A program made the position numbers and the translations under genes. The notes below the pieces were generated by a model. The model worked only from the letters and a program-made list of their open reading frames with translations, was not told the DNA's origin and ran no database searches. Below are positions 16,235 through 24,978 of a DNA stretch of 64,000 nt, one piece after another. The first letter of the stretch is position 1; the number at the start of each line of letters is the position of its first letter. Source of the DNA: Allosphingosinicella deserti. GTDB taxonomy: Bacteria > Pseudomonadota > Alphaproteobacteria > Sphingomonadales > Sphingomonadaceae. Location of the stretch: positions 124,001 through 188,000 of the forward strand of contig NZ_PXYI01000004.1 in assembly GCF_003012735.1 (NCBI RefSeq), in the 5' to 3' direction.

Positions 16235-16354
16235 GGCCTCCAGGAGAGTGCCGTTGCGCGGCATGATCGTGGCAATGGGCGCTTGCGCTGGTCTTGAGTC
16301 AACCGCGCGATGGGCATGCCGCCTGACCATTGACACGCCGTTCGAATTACATAA

Positions 16355-16371
16355 CAAGGTATATAACCTTG
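16355..16371. promoter_or_regulatory. palindromic operator before marR-gnat gene
   Basis: CAAGGT and ACCTTG arms flank ATATA, a perfect 17-bp inverted repeat ending two bases before the first possible ATG (16373) and 13 bases before the preferred one (16385). MarR proteins bind short palindromes of this kind overlapping their own promoters, so autorepression is likely. A TTGACA sits at 16330-16335 as a possible -35. Confidence 0.55.
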
Positions 16372-16384
16372 CATGAGGTGTGAT

Positions 16385-17353
16385 ATGGCGGATTTGATCG
16401 CGGAGCTCGGGCCGATCTTCCTGGGCAGTCGGCTGAAGCGGCTGGCCGAGCGCTTCCAGACCAGCGCAGCGCGGGTCATTGCGGAGGCCGGCTTGCCCGT
16501 TCAGCCGGGCCACATGCCCTTGCTGACTGCCCTCGATCGGGGGCCGATGACGGTCGGCCAACTGGTCGAGGTGATCGGATCGAGCCAGCCGGGAATCACC
16601 CGCAGCGTCGGGCAATTGGTGGCTCTCGGTCTCGTCGCGTCGGAGCGCGGTGCCGATCAGCGCGAGCGCCGGCTCTCGCTCACGCCGGCTGGCGATGCGG
16701 CGATAGCGCGGACCAGGGCGTTGATCTGGCCGCGGGTCGAAGCCGCCGTCGCCGATCTGTGCGGCAGTGTCTCCGGTTCGTTCCTGGAGCAGATCGCCGG
16801 TCTGGAGGCCGCCTTGGCGCGGCAGCCGCTGGAGGCGCGAGTCCGTGAGAGGCGAATCCCGCTGACCATCCTCGAATATACCGATGCTCTGGCCGGGGAT
16901 TTCCACAACCTCAACGCGCGCTGGATCGAGGAGATGTTCTCGCTGGAGCCGACGGACAGGGACGTGCTCGAAAACCCGCGCGCGCGCATCATCGAGCCCG
17001 GCGGCACGATCCTGTTCGTCGCGGCGGAGGGGCTGGGCGTCATTGGAACCTGCGCCTTGCAGAAGACAGGCGAGGGCCGGTTCGAGCTGACCAAGATGGC
17101 GGTTCGCGACGACGCCCGCGGCCTCAAGGCGGGTGAGTTCCTGCTTGCCGCCATCCTCGAGCGTGCCGAGGCGATCGGTGCACGGGAACTCTATCTCCTC
17201 TCGAACACGCTCTGCGCTGCCGCCGTTCACCTCTACGAGAAATGCGGCTTCGAGCATGATGCGCAGATCATGGAGGCCTATGGCGCCCGCTACGAGCGGT
17301 GCAACGTCGCGATGCGCTATCGCCGTCCCGCCGAGGTGGCACGCATCGCCTGA
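16385..17353 (+). CDS. bifunctional MarR regulator / GNAT acetyltransferase
   Basis: 322 residues. The N-terminal MarR winged helix (about residues 1-140) has PLLTALDRGPMTVGQLVEVI, GITRSVGQLVALGLV and RRLSLTPAGDAAI. The C-terminal GNAT domain (about 165-310) has ELTKMAVRDDARGLKAGEFLL, the acetyl-CoA binding motif A, and the final HLYEKCGFE motif. This two-domain fusion is a known arrangement. It would sense a ligand and also acetylate a small molecule or protein. The start at 16385 follows GAGGTG. The operator at 16355 implies self-control. Confidence 0.85.
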   Translation: MADLIAELGPIFLGSRLKRLAERFQTSAARVIAEAGLPVQPGHMPLLTALDRGPMTVGQLVEVIGSSQPGITRSVGQLVALGLVASERGADQRERRLSLTPAGDAAIARTRALIWPRVEAAVADLCGSVSGSFLEQIAGLEAALARQPLEARVRERRIPLTILEYTDALAGDFHNLNARWIEEMFSLEPTDRDVLENPRARIIEPGGTILFVAAEGLGVIGTCALQKTGEGRFELTKMAVRDDARGLKAGEFLLAAILERAEAIGARELYLLSNTLCAAAVHLYEKCGFEHDAQIMEAYGARYERCNVAMRYRRPAEVARIA

Positions 17354-17500
17354 TGGCGATCGTGGATGCGCATCGGACCTGCCGGGAAGGCGCCTTTTCG
17401 CCGTGTTTTGCACCGCGCCCGGTCGGCTCTATGGGGAGGCGGACGTCGGCGCGCAGCGACACCAGCGGTGCATCGACCGACCGGAAAGAGGGACGGCGCA

Positions 17501-17779
17501 ATGCAATTTTTCATCTTCATCCGCTGCAAGCCCGGCAAGACGACCGAGGTCGGGCTGTCGATGGTCAAGAAGCGCCTGAAGGAAGTGCAGGAGATCCATT
17601 CGATCAGCGGCGATTGGGATCTGATGGTCCGGGCTCTCGTGACCCCTCGCGGTGTCGAGGCCGATTTCGAGAGCAACGTGATGGAAACCCTGCTCGCCGA
17701 TCAGTGGGACAATGTCGTCCGAACCCAGACGATCATCGGCTACCGGGTGTTCAATCCGGAGGATTCGTTCGTCGAGTAG
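17501..17779 (+). CDS. stand-alone Lrp/AsnC ligand-binding (RAM) domain protein
   Basis: 92 residues with no HTH. IFIRCKPGKTTEV, then VQEIHSISGDWDLMVRALV and a final VVRTQTIIGYRVF match the regulation-of-amino-acid-metabolism (RAM) fold alone. Such stand-alone Lrp effector domains form decamers and may bind amino acids or partner with full Lrp proteins. GAGG lies nine bases before the ATG. No neighbour gives a pathway. Confidence 0.8.
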   Translation: MQFFIFIRCKPGKTTEVGLSMVKKRLKEVQEIHSISGDWDLMVRALVTPRGVEADFESNVMETLLADQWDNVVRTQTIIGYRVFNPEDSFVE

Positions 17780-17825
17780 AAAGTCTGGCGGCTCAGAAGC
17801 CGTGTCGCCGAGGCGGGAGCTCCGG

Positions 17826-18173
17826 TCACGTGCCGGGATCGCGGCCCTCAATCGACCGCGAGTCCCACCACTGCCGATAGGGTGAGTTCTTGACGAGCGT
17901 CCGGTTGAGATCGGGCGTCCCGTCCGTCCACCAGACGGGGCCGCGCTCCCCAAGGGCCCGCTTGGCCTGATCGACGGCTGCGCGCGCTCGCACCAGCGCC
18001 TGCGCGTCGCCGGCGGCGGCTCGGACCGCGCGCCGCGCGTTCATGAGCTGATCGACGAGCGCCTGCCGCGTCTGCTCGGGTAGATCGGGGTTGGAGGCCC
18101 GCCACAAGCGCGCGCCGCTCGTGCCTTCGACGATGAGATAGCGTCCATCGGGCGTTCTCGGCGGTGTCGTCAT
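17826..18173 (-). CDS. conserved hypothetical protein
   Basis: 115 residues. It begins MTTPPRTPDGRYLIVEGTSG, continues RLWRASNPDLPEQTRQALVD, a helical basic middle and a Trp-rich end (GPVWWTDG, then YRQWWDSRS). Soluble, no catalytic motif seen. This LWRASNPxLP pattern recurs in small alphaproteobacterial proteins of unknown function. It is divergent from the radical SAM gene, whose ORF opens within its 5' end. Confidence 0.6.
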   Translation of the reverse strand: MTTPPRTPDGRYLIVEGTSGARLWRASNPDLPEQTRQALVDQLMNARRAVRAAAGDAQALVRARAAVDQAKRALGERGPVWWTDGTPDLNRTLVKNSPYRQWWDSRSIEGRDPGT

Positions 18174-18253
18174 CTGGTGGGCAGAACCGACGGGACATCG
18201 ACGCCGTTCCTGCCGGTTCGGGAGCCTCGTGCCCCGCCGCGGATTACCACAGC

Positions 18254-19342
18254 ATGCAGCAACCCGTCTCTTCTCCCTCTGATCGTCCGGCCCGACTGTG
18301 GCGGCCGAAGCGTGTCCTCGTTACCCGGTCCGCGAGGTCGTGGGAGCATGGCCGCGCCATGGCCGATCGCGCACACGCTCTTGGGCTTGAAGTCGTGGAC
18401 TTGCCGTCCGACCGCTTGATGCTCGATCGCTGGTCCGATCCGCGGCGCGCCTACGCCGAGGCCAAACAGACGCTGGCGATCGTCAACGCGCCGCCGTCGA
18501 AGCGGCGTCTGCAGCCGATTGCGCCCAGCGCCGACTGGCGCGTCGATCTTGCCGAGGGGTGCCCGGCACATTGCAGTTATTGTTATCTCGCGGGCTCGTT
18601 GAAGGGGCCGCCGGTCACGCGCGCGTACGCGAACCTGCCCGAAATCTTCGCGGCTCTTCCGGAGTATCTCGGAAAAGGTTTGGTGACCTCTCGATCGCGG
18701 CAGCGCTTCAGCGAAGGCACGACCTACGAAGCGTCGTGCTACACCGATCCACTCGCGATCGAGCATCTGACTGGCTCCCTCTCTGCCCTGGTAGCGTTCT
18801 TCGGCACCTGGGACGTGGAGGCGCAATTGCGGTTCACGACCAAATTCTCGGCGGTAGAGCCGCTTCTCTCCATTGCGCACGGCGGTCGAACGCGCGTGCG
18901 CGCCTCTCTGAACCCTCCGGTCTTCGCGCGGCACGAGGGCGGCACGAGCCCGGTTGCCGATCGCATCGCGGCCCTCCGGCGCCTTGCGGAGGCGGGATAT
19001 AAGATCGGATTGACGATCGCACCGATCATCGCCGCGAGCGGGTGGCAGGAAGCCTATGGGACCCTGATCGACAGGATCGGCGAGGCGCTGCGAGGCATGC
19101 CTGTGGATCTGACCGTCGAACTGATCACGCACCGCTATACGGCAGGGTCCCGGGAGGTGCTGACCAGCTGGTATCCCGGATCCGATCTCGACATGTCCGA
19201 CGGCAACCGGGTTGAGAAGCGCACCAAATTCGGCGGCGTCAAATATGTCTACGACGCACAGATCATGGGGGAGCTTCGCCGCTTCTTTCAAACCCGCATC
19301 GAGTCCGTTTTGCCCACCGCCAGGATCCTGTACTTCACCTGA
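18254..19342 (+). CDS. SPL-family radical SAM protein
   Basis: 362 residues, related to spore photoproduct lyase. The 4Fe-4S/SAM site is CPAHCSYCY (Cys near 103, 107, 110), preceded by WRVDLAEG. Later blocks include SCYTDPLAIEHLTG, FTTKFSAVEPLL, RVRASLNPP and a C-terminal RFFQTRI and ILYFT, as in this family. In a non-spore-former it probably repairs a UV-type thymine lesion or acts on another substrate. The ATG at 18254 was chosen because upstream residues lack family character. Cytosolic. Confidence 0.85.
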   Translation: MQQPVSSPSDRPARLWRPKRVLVTRSARSWEHGRAMADRAHALGLEVVDLPSDRLMLDRWSDPRRAYAEAKQTLAIVNAPPSKRRLQPIAPSADWRVDLAEGCPAHCSYCYLAGSLKGPPVTRAYANLPEIFAALPEYLGKGLVTSRSRQRFSEGTTYEASCYTDPLAIEHLTGSLSALVAFFGTWDVEAQLRFTTKFSAVEPLLSIAHGGRTRVRASLNPPVFARHEGGTSPVADRIAALRRLAEAGYKIGLTIAPIIAASGWQEAYGTLIDRIGEALRGMPVDLTVELITHRYTAGSREVLTSWYPGSDLDMSDGNRVEKRTKFGGVKYVYDAQIMGELRRFFQTRIESVLPTARILYFT

Positions 19343-19525
19343 GGCGAACGGATCGGCACCCAAGGCAGCAGAGCTGGGCAGATCTGTTTCCCTATCCTTT
19401 TCCTTGCGGCGCAAGGACGGTCGCCCAGGATGCAGGCATGCGGCCGAAATCGATGGAGCGATCCTTTCGACCATTGTCAAACGCGGATCGGTCGGCGACA
19501 TGGAAGGGGAAGGGCGAGGGGGTTT

Positions 19526-19993
19526 ATGCGCGGACAGGTACTTGGTGTGGATACCCGGACGGGGGATGGCATCGTGCTCGGCGACGATGGTCGTCGCTAC
19601 ACGTTCCGGCCCCGCGATTGGGCTGACAGAGGGGAGCCCGCGGTCGGTCTGCAGGTCGATTTCGAGACCGACCAGAGCCGGGCGCTCAGCATCTTCCCTG
19701 TGCCGGGCGCAGTGCCGGTCCGGCCTGCCGTTGCGGTCGCCCATCCCGGCGGCGCGCCTGTCGCGAACGACCGCAACAAATATATTGCGGCGTTGATCGC
19801 GTTCGCCTTCGGCCCGCTCGGCATCCACCGTTTCTATCTTGGACGCACCGGCACAGGCATCCTGATGCTCGTGCTGAGCTGCACCATCATCGGCTTGCTG
19901 CTCTCGGTGCCCTGGGCCTTCGTCGACATGATCCGCTATCTGATCATGTCCGAACGCGAGTTCGCTTCCCGCTATTCACGTATCACCGACTGA
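19526..19993 (+). CDS. TM2-domain protein with N-terminal cold-shock-like strand domain
   Basis: 155 residues. The first 55 (MRGQVLGVDTRTGDGIVLGD, then RRYTFRPRDW and GLQVDFETD) look like a small OB/cold-shock-type beta barrel that reads nucleic acid or ligand. The second half is a TM2 domain: NKYIAALIAFAFGPLGIHRFYLGRTGTGI, then two hydrophobic helices and PWAFVDMIRYL. The GIHRFYLG motif is diagnostic for TM2. A GAGGGGG ribosome site precedes the ATG. Probably an inner-membrane protein; role unknown. Confidence 0.85.
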   Translation: MRGQVLGVDTRTGDGIVLGDDGRRYTFRPRDWADRGEPAVGLQVDFETDQSRALSIFPVPGAVPVRPAVAVAHPGGAPVANDRNKYIAALIAFAFGPLGIHRFYLGRTGTGILMLVLSCTIIGLLLSVPWAFVDMIRYLIMSEREFASRYSRITD

Positions 19994-20038
19994 TCCGGCG
20001 CGGCGAAGACGCCGCCGACCGTGTCGAAATGTCCTCCG

Positions 20039-20422
20039 CTAGGACCGGGGGCAACGCAACAGGTCCGGCCCCTTGCCGTCCGGGCCTTCGGCATAGCCGG
20101 CGCCGATCAGGCGGTTGCCGTCCGCGGACAGGAGCAATGTGCCGCTGGTCGGTGCCTCCTCGTCGTAATTCGCGTACATGCCCTGGTAGCGGATGCTGTT
20201 GCGGCCGGTCGCCTCCACGCGCGTGATCGCGACGCCGTCCTCATAGCGGGTGATAGCGTCGGCGGAGATCGTCATGCCTTCGACATTGTCCGCGCCTTTG
20301 GAGCTGCATTGGGCGATATCGACCGCCCATTCTCCGTGAAATGCCTCCGGAATCACGTCGCCGGATCGAGCGGGTGCTGCCGTCGCGACGGTGAACAGGA
20401 CGAGAGGCAGAAGAGGCGGCAT
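20039..20422 (-). CDS. secreted hypothetical protein
   Basis: 127 residues. The signal peptide MPPLLPLVLFTVATAAPARS is followed by AFHGEWAVDIAQCSSKGADN, a beta-rich region and a final DLLRCPRS. Two Cys far apart probably form one disulfide. The HGEWA...C opening occurs in small periplasmic lipocalin-like domains, but I cannot name the family. It is divergent from the TetR gene. Confidence 0.65.
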   Translation of the reverse strand: MPPLLPLVLFTVATAAPARSGDVIPEAFHGEWAVDIAQCSSKGADNVEGMTISADAITRYEDGVAITRVEATGRNSIRYQGMYANYDEEAPTSGTLLLSADGNRLIGAGYAEGPDGKGPDLLRCPRS

Positions 20423-20501
20423 GTTTGCTCCGAGGCAGCGGACTGAGCGGCGCCTATAGCGGATCTGGTCGATTACACATCCGATTCGCCGCCGGTTGTG
20501 C

Positions 20502-20523
20502 ACATACCGACCATCTGGTATGT
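20502..20523. promoter_or_regulatory. TetR operator (inverted repeat)
   Basis: ACATACC at 20502-20508 and GGTATGT at 20517-20523 are exact inverted halves around an 8-base spacer, seven bases before the TetR start at 20531. The size and spacing fit TetR-family operators, so the regulator likely represses its own operon. Confidence 0.65.
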
Positions 20524-20530
20524 ATTTAGA

Positions 20531-21169
20531 ATGCCGAGATCGACCAAGCATGCTCCGGAACGGGGCAACGCCCGAACGCGCTTGCTGGAGGCGGCGTGCG
20601 ACGTCATTCGCGCCAAGGGTTTCACCGCGACGTCGATTGAAGACCTCTGCCGGGCCGCCGAAGTGACGAAGGGTGCTTTCTTCCATCACTTCCCGAGCAA
20701 GGACGCTTTGGGCGTGGCGGCTGCCGACCATTGGGCAGAGACGACGACCGCTTTTTTCGCCGCGGCACCTTATCATGCACCGAGCGATCCGCTCGACCGT
20801 CTGCTCGCGTACATCGCGTTCCGCAAATCGATCATTGTCGGAGACATTGCGGACTTCAGCTGCCTGGTGGGCACGATGGTGCAAGAGGTTCACGCGAGTG
20901 CGCCGTCCATCCGCGATGCCTGCGGCGCGAGCATGCTGGGCCACGCCGCCACGTTGGAGGCAGACATCGAAGCGGCGATGCGCGATCGGGACATCCTCGA
21001 GCCGGGGGCCGCCGCGAGTCTCGCCCGGCACATTCAGGCGGTGATCCAGGGCGCGCTCGTGCTCGCCAAGGGCGGGAACGATCCCGCGCTCGCGCGGGAA
21101 AGCCTCGATCACCTGGCACGCTATGTTCGCCTTCTCTTTCGTTCCTCGACGACGGGACCACAGGCATGA
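20531..21169 (+). CDS. TetR/AcrR-family regulator
   Basis: 212 residues. The N-terminal HTH is typical: ARTRLLEAACDVIRAKGFTATSIEDLCRAA, then GAFFHHFPSKDALG. The C-terminal helical ligand-binding half contains CLVGTMVQEVHASAP, a pattern of regulators of electrophile- or aldehyde-stress genes (NemR-like group). The start is the ATG after the operator. The next gene starts within its stop codon (ATGA), and a third follows with overlap, giving a three-gene autoregulated operon. Confidence 0.9.
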   Translation: MPRSTKHAPERGNARTRLLEAACDVIRAKGFTATSIEDLCRAAEVTKGAFFHHFPSKDALGVAAADHWAETTTAFFAAAPYHAPSDPLDRLLAYIAFRKSIIVGDIADFSCLVGTMVQEVHASAPSIRDACGASMLGHAATLEADIEAAMRDRDILEPGAAASLARHIQAVIQGALVLAKGGNDPALARESLDHLARYVRLLFRSSTTGPQA

Positions 21170-21705
21170 CACGAAGCATCGAGCTCGCCTGCGCCTGTGG
21201 AGACGTCAGGCTGGTCGTTGAGGGGCCGCCGATTGTCAGCGCGGAGTGCCACTGCAACAGCTGTCGCGCCGCCGGAGCGAGGCTCCAGGCCTTGCCCGGC
21301 ACCAGGCCAGTGCTGGAGCCAAATGGCGGGACACGCTACCTGCTGTATCGAAAGGACCGGGTCCGCTTTTCAGGCGAAGACAAGCGCTTGAAGGCGTTCC
21401 GCCTCGGACCGGAAGCCAGAACCCGCCGTGTCGTTGCCACGTGCTGCAACGCACCGGTCTTCCTCGAATTCCAGGGTGGCCATTGGCTCAGCCTCTACGC
21501 CGGATTGTGGCCGGACCGTGCCGCGCCGCTGCCGGAACTGAGGACCATGACCGGCGATCTGCCGGAAACCGCCGAACTGGACGATCGCATACCCAACGGG
21601 AAGCGGCAGTCTTTGTCCTTTTTCGCGAAGCTGCTCGGCGCCTGGATAGCCATGGGGTTCAGAAGCCCCCGGATCCAAGTCGCCGAAGGAGAGCTCGATG
21701 TCTGA
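21166..21705 (+). CDS. GFA-family (CENP-V) zinc protein
   Basis: 179 residues. It starts IELACACGDVRLVVEGPP, with ECHCNSCRAAG further on, the zinc-binding Cys pattern (CxC...CxxC) of glutathione-dependent formaldehyde-activating-like proteins. A later TCCNAPVFLE supplies extra Cys. It is translationally coupled to the TetR gene, which fits a role in aldehyde or thiol-adduct handling, although most GFA-family members are not proven enzymes. Cytosolic. Confidence 0.82.
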   Translation: MTRSIELACACGDVRLVVEGPPIVSAECHCNSCRAAGARLQALPGTRPVLEPNGGTRYLLYRKDRVRFSGEDKRLKAFRLGPEARTRRVVATCCNAPVFLEFQGGHWLSLYAGLWPDRAAPLPELRTMTGDLPETAELDDRIPNGKRQSLSFFAKLLGAWIAMGFRSPRIQVAEGELDV

Positions 21706-22027
21706 CACCGCTACCAGGATCATGATCGAGAATATCGTCTCGCCGGGGCATGTTCAGCGCGTCGATCGCGCGAAATACGAGGCGATGCGTGAGGCCTTGC
21801 TGGCGATCCTTCCCACCGATCCTCCGGGAATGGCGGTGGCGGATGCGAAGACCGCGCTTCTCTCGCATCTTTCCGATGCGCATTTCCCCAGCGGCGCAAA
21901 GGCCGGCTGGTGGTTGAAGGCCGTGCAGCTGGATCTTGAGGCAAAGAAGGTGATTGCCCGGGCGTTCGGAAGTCCGGTGCGCGTGTTCCGCCTTCAGCCC
22001 CATGGTGGTGCCGAGACGTTGGGCTGA
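21698..22027 (+). CDS. DUF6958-like small protein
   Basis: 109 residues. ENIVSPGHVQRVDRAKYEAM, then FPSGAKAGWWLKAVQLDLEAKKVI, a winged-helix-like pattern I recognise from a small domain family (DUF6958). It overlaps the previous gene by eight bases, so it is the third member of the TetR operon. No catalytic residues are evident; possibly a DNA- or protein-binding adaptor. Confidence 0.65.
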   Translation: MSDTATRIMIENIVSPGHVQRVDRAKYEAMREALLAILPTDPPGMAVADAKTALLSHLSDAHFPSGAKAGWWLKAVQLDLEAKKVIARAFGSPVRVFRLQPHGGAETLG

Positions 22028-22187
22028 GCACAGCTTCGGCGGTGAGCCTTCAGGTTCCTATCGCGTCGGGGTCGTTCCGCCGACGGCACAGCTGAACGAC
22101 CTTCTGCGGTCGCGCATCCTCCGCTCCATGGCAGGCACGCAGTTCCTGAACTCGCGCGCAACCCGCTCCCGCTTCACGCGCGCCCGA

Positions 22188-23567
22188 TCATTTGATCAGG
22201 TGAAAGCTTTTCTGCCGCCCATCGAGATAGCGGAGTGTGACTCCGTCGAAGAAGGCGTCCTCCTCCAATCGGAACGGGAGTTCCTGGCCGCCCCATTCCG
22301 GCACTTTCTGGGTGTGCGAAAGCTCGATCGACCATGCGGTGTTGGGGCGCAGCTGCCTTGCACCGCGAGGGCTCGGATTCTGATCGTCCCAGAAGCCGAT
22401 CGCGGCTCCCGCGCCGTGGCCATGAAAGCCGATCGGGTGGGAATAGATGCTTGGCCGGAGCCCCGCCGCGATCGCCTTGGCGCGGGCGCGTTCGAGCATC
22501 TGATTGCCGGAAAGGCCGGTCTCGAACGAGGATGCAAGGGCATCCTGGACTCGGTTGGCATTGGCGAGACCTGCGCGAAGCCCGGCGGGCGCATCGCTCT
22601 CGCCAGGGCGGAGCACGTAGCCGAGATGCTGGGTATCGGTCGCAAGGCCGAGATGCATGATACCGAAATCGGTCCACAGCATGTCCCCGGACCGGATCAC
22701 GGTGTCTCCGCTGAGCTCCTCGGCACTGCCCTGGCGAAAGATGCTGACGGACGGCTGGAACCACGTCGACAGCTTCAGCGCGGCGATCCGTTCCCGGAAC
22801 CACCAGACAACATCGGCCGCGGTGGTGCGGCCAGGCTTGATGACCTTGCCGGAAAAGCCTTCGGCGATGATCGCGTGCGCGGTCCGGACGATCTCCGGAT
22901 AGACCTTCATCTCGGCCGGGATGCGCGCCTCGAGCCAGCCGATTGCGAGTTCCTCGCCCGACACGACCCGCTCCGCATAATCGGTGGGCAGGGCCGCGAT
23001 CAACGCGTCATGCTGGCTCTTGGTCAGTCCGTCGGCGAACGCGCTTTCGGAAGAAATGTCGAGGGCGATCTTGCGCGGCTTCTTCTCGGCGATGATTGCG
23101 CTCAGTCTCCTGAACTGGTCCGGCTCTGCCTCCGGCCGCCACGCGGGTTGGAAGAGGCCGCCCATCCCGTAACGGCTGACCGTCAGCCGCTCGACCTTCC
23201 GCCCGGCGCCCGGATCGTGGAAGACCAGGATCGTTCGCCTGCGGGCGTGCATGCTCTCGGCGTCGAGCATCGTCGCCATGACCGGGTCTTCGAGATATTC
23301 CCGCGCCACCAGCACCCACATGTCGATCCCCTGTTCGCGCATCAGCGCCGGCACGATCGTGTCGAGCCGCTCGGCAAGCCACGCATTGCGAAGCTGCGCC
23401 TGCGCCCGCAGGCTCATGATCGTGGGCAAGGCAGGGCCTGGCCGTTCCGCGTCGTCGGGCGCTTCGCCGCTCCCCCACGAAGCCGTCGCCAGCGCCGGCT
23501 CGGGGGCCCCGCCGGTTGCGGCGGCAAGCAGGGCGATCCCCAGAAGGGCGGCAGTGCGAACGGTCAT
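22188..23567 (-). CDS. secreted M24-family Xaa-Pro aminopeptidase-like protein
   Basis: 459 residues with a signal peptide (TAALLGIALLAAATGGAP). A creatinase-like N-domain (GIDMWVLVAREYLEDPVMAT) is followed by the pita-bread fold. Metal ligands are visible: LWTDFGIMHLGLATDTQH (Asp pair), SHPIGFHGHGAGAA (His), and AWSIELSHTQKVPEW with Glu; the usual final Glu lies in FRLEEDAFFDG. The start at 23567 follows GAGGA. Likely a periplasmic proline-specific peptidase or a relative acting on small amides. Confidence 0.85.
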   Translation of the reverse strand: MTVRTAALLGIALLAAATGGAPEPALATASWGSGEAPDDAERPGPALPTIMSLRAQAQLRNAWLAERLDTIVPALMREQGIDMWVLVAREYLEDPVMATMLDAESMHARRRTILVFHDPGAGRKVERLTVSRYGMGGLFQPAWRPEAEPDQFRRLSAIIAEKKPRKIALDISSESAFADGLTKSQHDALIAALPTDYAERVVSGEELAIGWLEARIPAEMKVYPEIVRTAHAIIAEGFSGKVIKPGRTTAADVVWWFRERIAALKLSTWFQPSVSIFRQGSAEELSGDTVIRSGDMLWTDFGIMHLGLATDTQHLGYVLRPGESDAPAGLRAGLANANRVQDALASSFETGLSGNQMLERARAKAIAAGLRPSIYSHPIGFHGHGAGAAIGFWDDQNPSPRGARQLRPNTAWSIELSHTQKVPEWGGQELPFRLEEDAFFDGVTLRYLDGRQKSFHLIK

Positions 23568-23654
23568 AGGAGTTCCTCGGCGCGGCTGAGCGCCCACTTG
23601 AGGGAGGAGATAGCCCGAGCCGGCCCGGACGTTCAGTGTGAAGGCGCCCGCGCG

Positions 23655-24367
23655 TTAGTCGCGGTGCAGAGTGGCGGCGAGGCGATGCACGGCCGCACCG
23701 GCGGTGACGACGATGGTAAGCGGCTGGTCGGCCTTGAGCGCACGCAGCGCCTTGGGCAGCTCGAACACCAGATAGCTGCCGGCGGCTTCCTGCGGTCCGA
23801 CCTTCGCCGGCTGGAGAACGCCGTCGATTGCGCTCAGCAGCTTGGCGCCGGGAAGTTGATCCGCGTCCTGATTGCGGTCCTGCCGCGCTGCCGCTGCGCC
23901 CGCGGCACCGGCGGGCGTGCCGCTGGCGGGAACCCCCGTCGGCACCTGGACGCCAGCACTGGACGATTGGGCGAGGTTCGAAAGATCGCCTTTCACTCGG
24001 CGATCGACGGACGCGGCGCGGCCCATCTGCCGCTCGACGAGATGCGCACCCTTGGCGAACTCGGCAACAGGCACTTCGGTCAGCACCGATCCGTCGGCGA
24101 GCTCGAGTTTCACGCTCACAGGGCCGAAATCGAACGGCGTCCGCCGAGATTCATCACCAGCACCCGCACGGTGCCGCGCTTCGTGATCGGGCTGCCCGGA
24201 GAGATCACGCGCACCGGCGTCCGCTCAGTTCGGCTGTCCGCGGCGTGGAGGCCGCCATAGCCGCGGAGCAGCTTGTGGTCCTCACCGTTCAGGTGAACCC
24301 GGAAATTGGCGGCCACCGCGGGACTGGCAAATGCCAGCGCCAGTGCTGCGAAAAGATATCGGCTCAC
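23655..24367 (-). pseudogene. exported protein gene with apparent one-base frameshift
   Basis: The 5' part (24367-24116) encodes a signal peptide (MSRYLFAALALAFASPAVA) and a beta-rich domain ending MNLGGRRSISAL. The 3' part (to 23655) reads SVKLELADGSVLTEVPVAEF in another frame. Joining the frames near 24139 gives NLGG-PFDFGP-VSVKLEL, which reads as one continuous domain; restoring one base in GGACGCC (for example GGAACGCC) repairs it. A Gly/Ala/Gln-rich linker and a C-terminal domain follow. Repaired length is about 237 residues. Either a true pseudogene, a sequencing indel, or two coupled ORFs (GTGA overlap at 24116-24119). Family unknown. Confidence 0.6.
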
Positions 24368-24444
24368 TTAGGCCTCCCACGAACGTCCGCCGAAGGATGC
24401 CAAGCATGGCGCTGATCCGCAATGGGCAGGCCCCGACCGAAGGT

Positions 24445-24762
24445 TCAGAGGCGCATGTCGCTCGCGGCAACACGGTGGTGCTCGACGGATTGCGGCTTTT
24501 CGAGCAGGAATTCGTCATCTTCGGGATAGTAGCGGGCAAGATCGATCGGCGTGCCGGCAAAGGCCGCGACCGCCTCCAGTGACTCCCACCAACTGAGCGT
24601 CGTCACTTCGGTGACGCCGTCCGCCACTCGGCGCAGCAGCATCTGACATCCCAGATTGCCGGCCGTTGCACGGTAATCGCGAAGGCCGGTTGCTTCGATG
24701 TAGCGGACATAGCCGGCTTCATCGGCCGTCCTGATTCGCGAAGACCAGCGCCGCAGGATCAT
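24445..24762 (-). CDS. antibiotic biosynthesis monooxygenase (ABM)-like domain protein
   Basis: 105 residues. RRWSSRIRTADEAGYVRYIEATGLRDYRATAGNLGC, then EVTTLSWWESLEAVAAFAG and ARYYPEDDEFLLEKP, the dimeric ferredoxin-like ABM pattern with an SWWES strand. Members bind heme or small aromatics or are simple dimers. The start at 24762 follows GGAGA at four bases; an ATG at 24777 would add five residues. Cytosolic, likely an accessory protein. Confidence 0.7.
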   Translation of the reverse strand: MILRRWSSRIRTADEAGYVRYIEATGLRDYRATAGNLGCQMLLRRVADGVTEVTTLSWWESLEAVAAFAGTPIDLARYYPEDDEFLLEKPQSVEHHRVAASDMRL

Positions 24763-24978
24763 CGTCTCTCCGGGCATTCACTTTCTCCACTGCCGAAAGC
24801 CGATCTAGCGCGGTGCATGCCCGGGCGATAAGCAGAAGTGGGTGCCGGATGATAAGCGGAGCTTATCGGCCGCCTGTGGATCGCGCACGGAGCGCGGTCG
24901 GGCCAGGCCGGGGAAACCTGTCCCTGGGCTTGCCGTTTAGGGTGCCTCGGCTAAGGTGCGGTTCGGGAGCTGCCTTGA

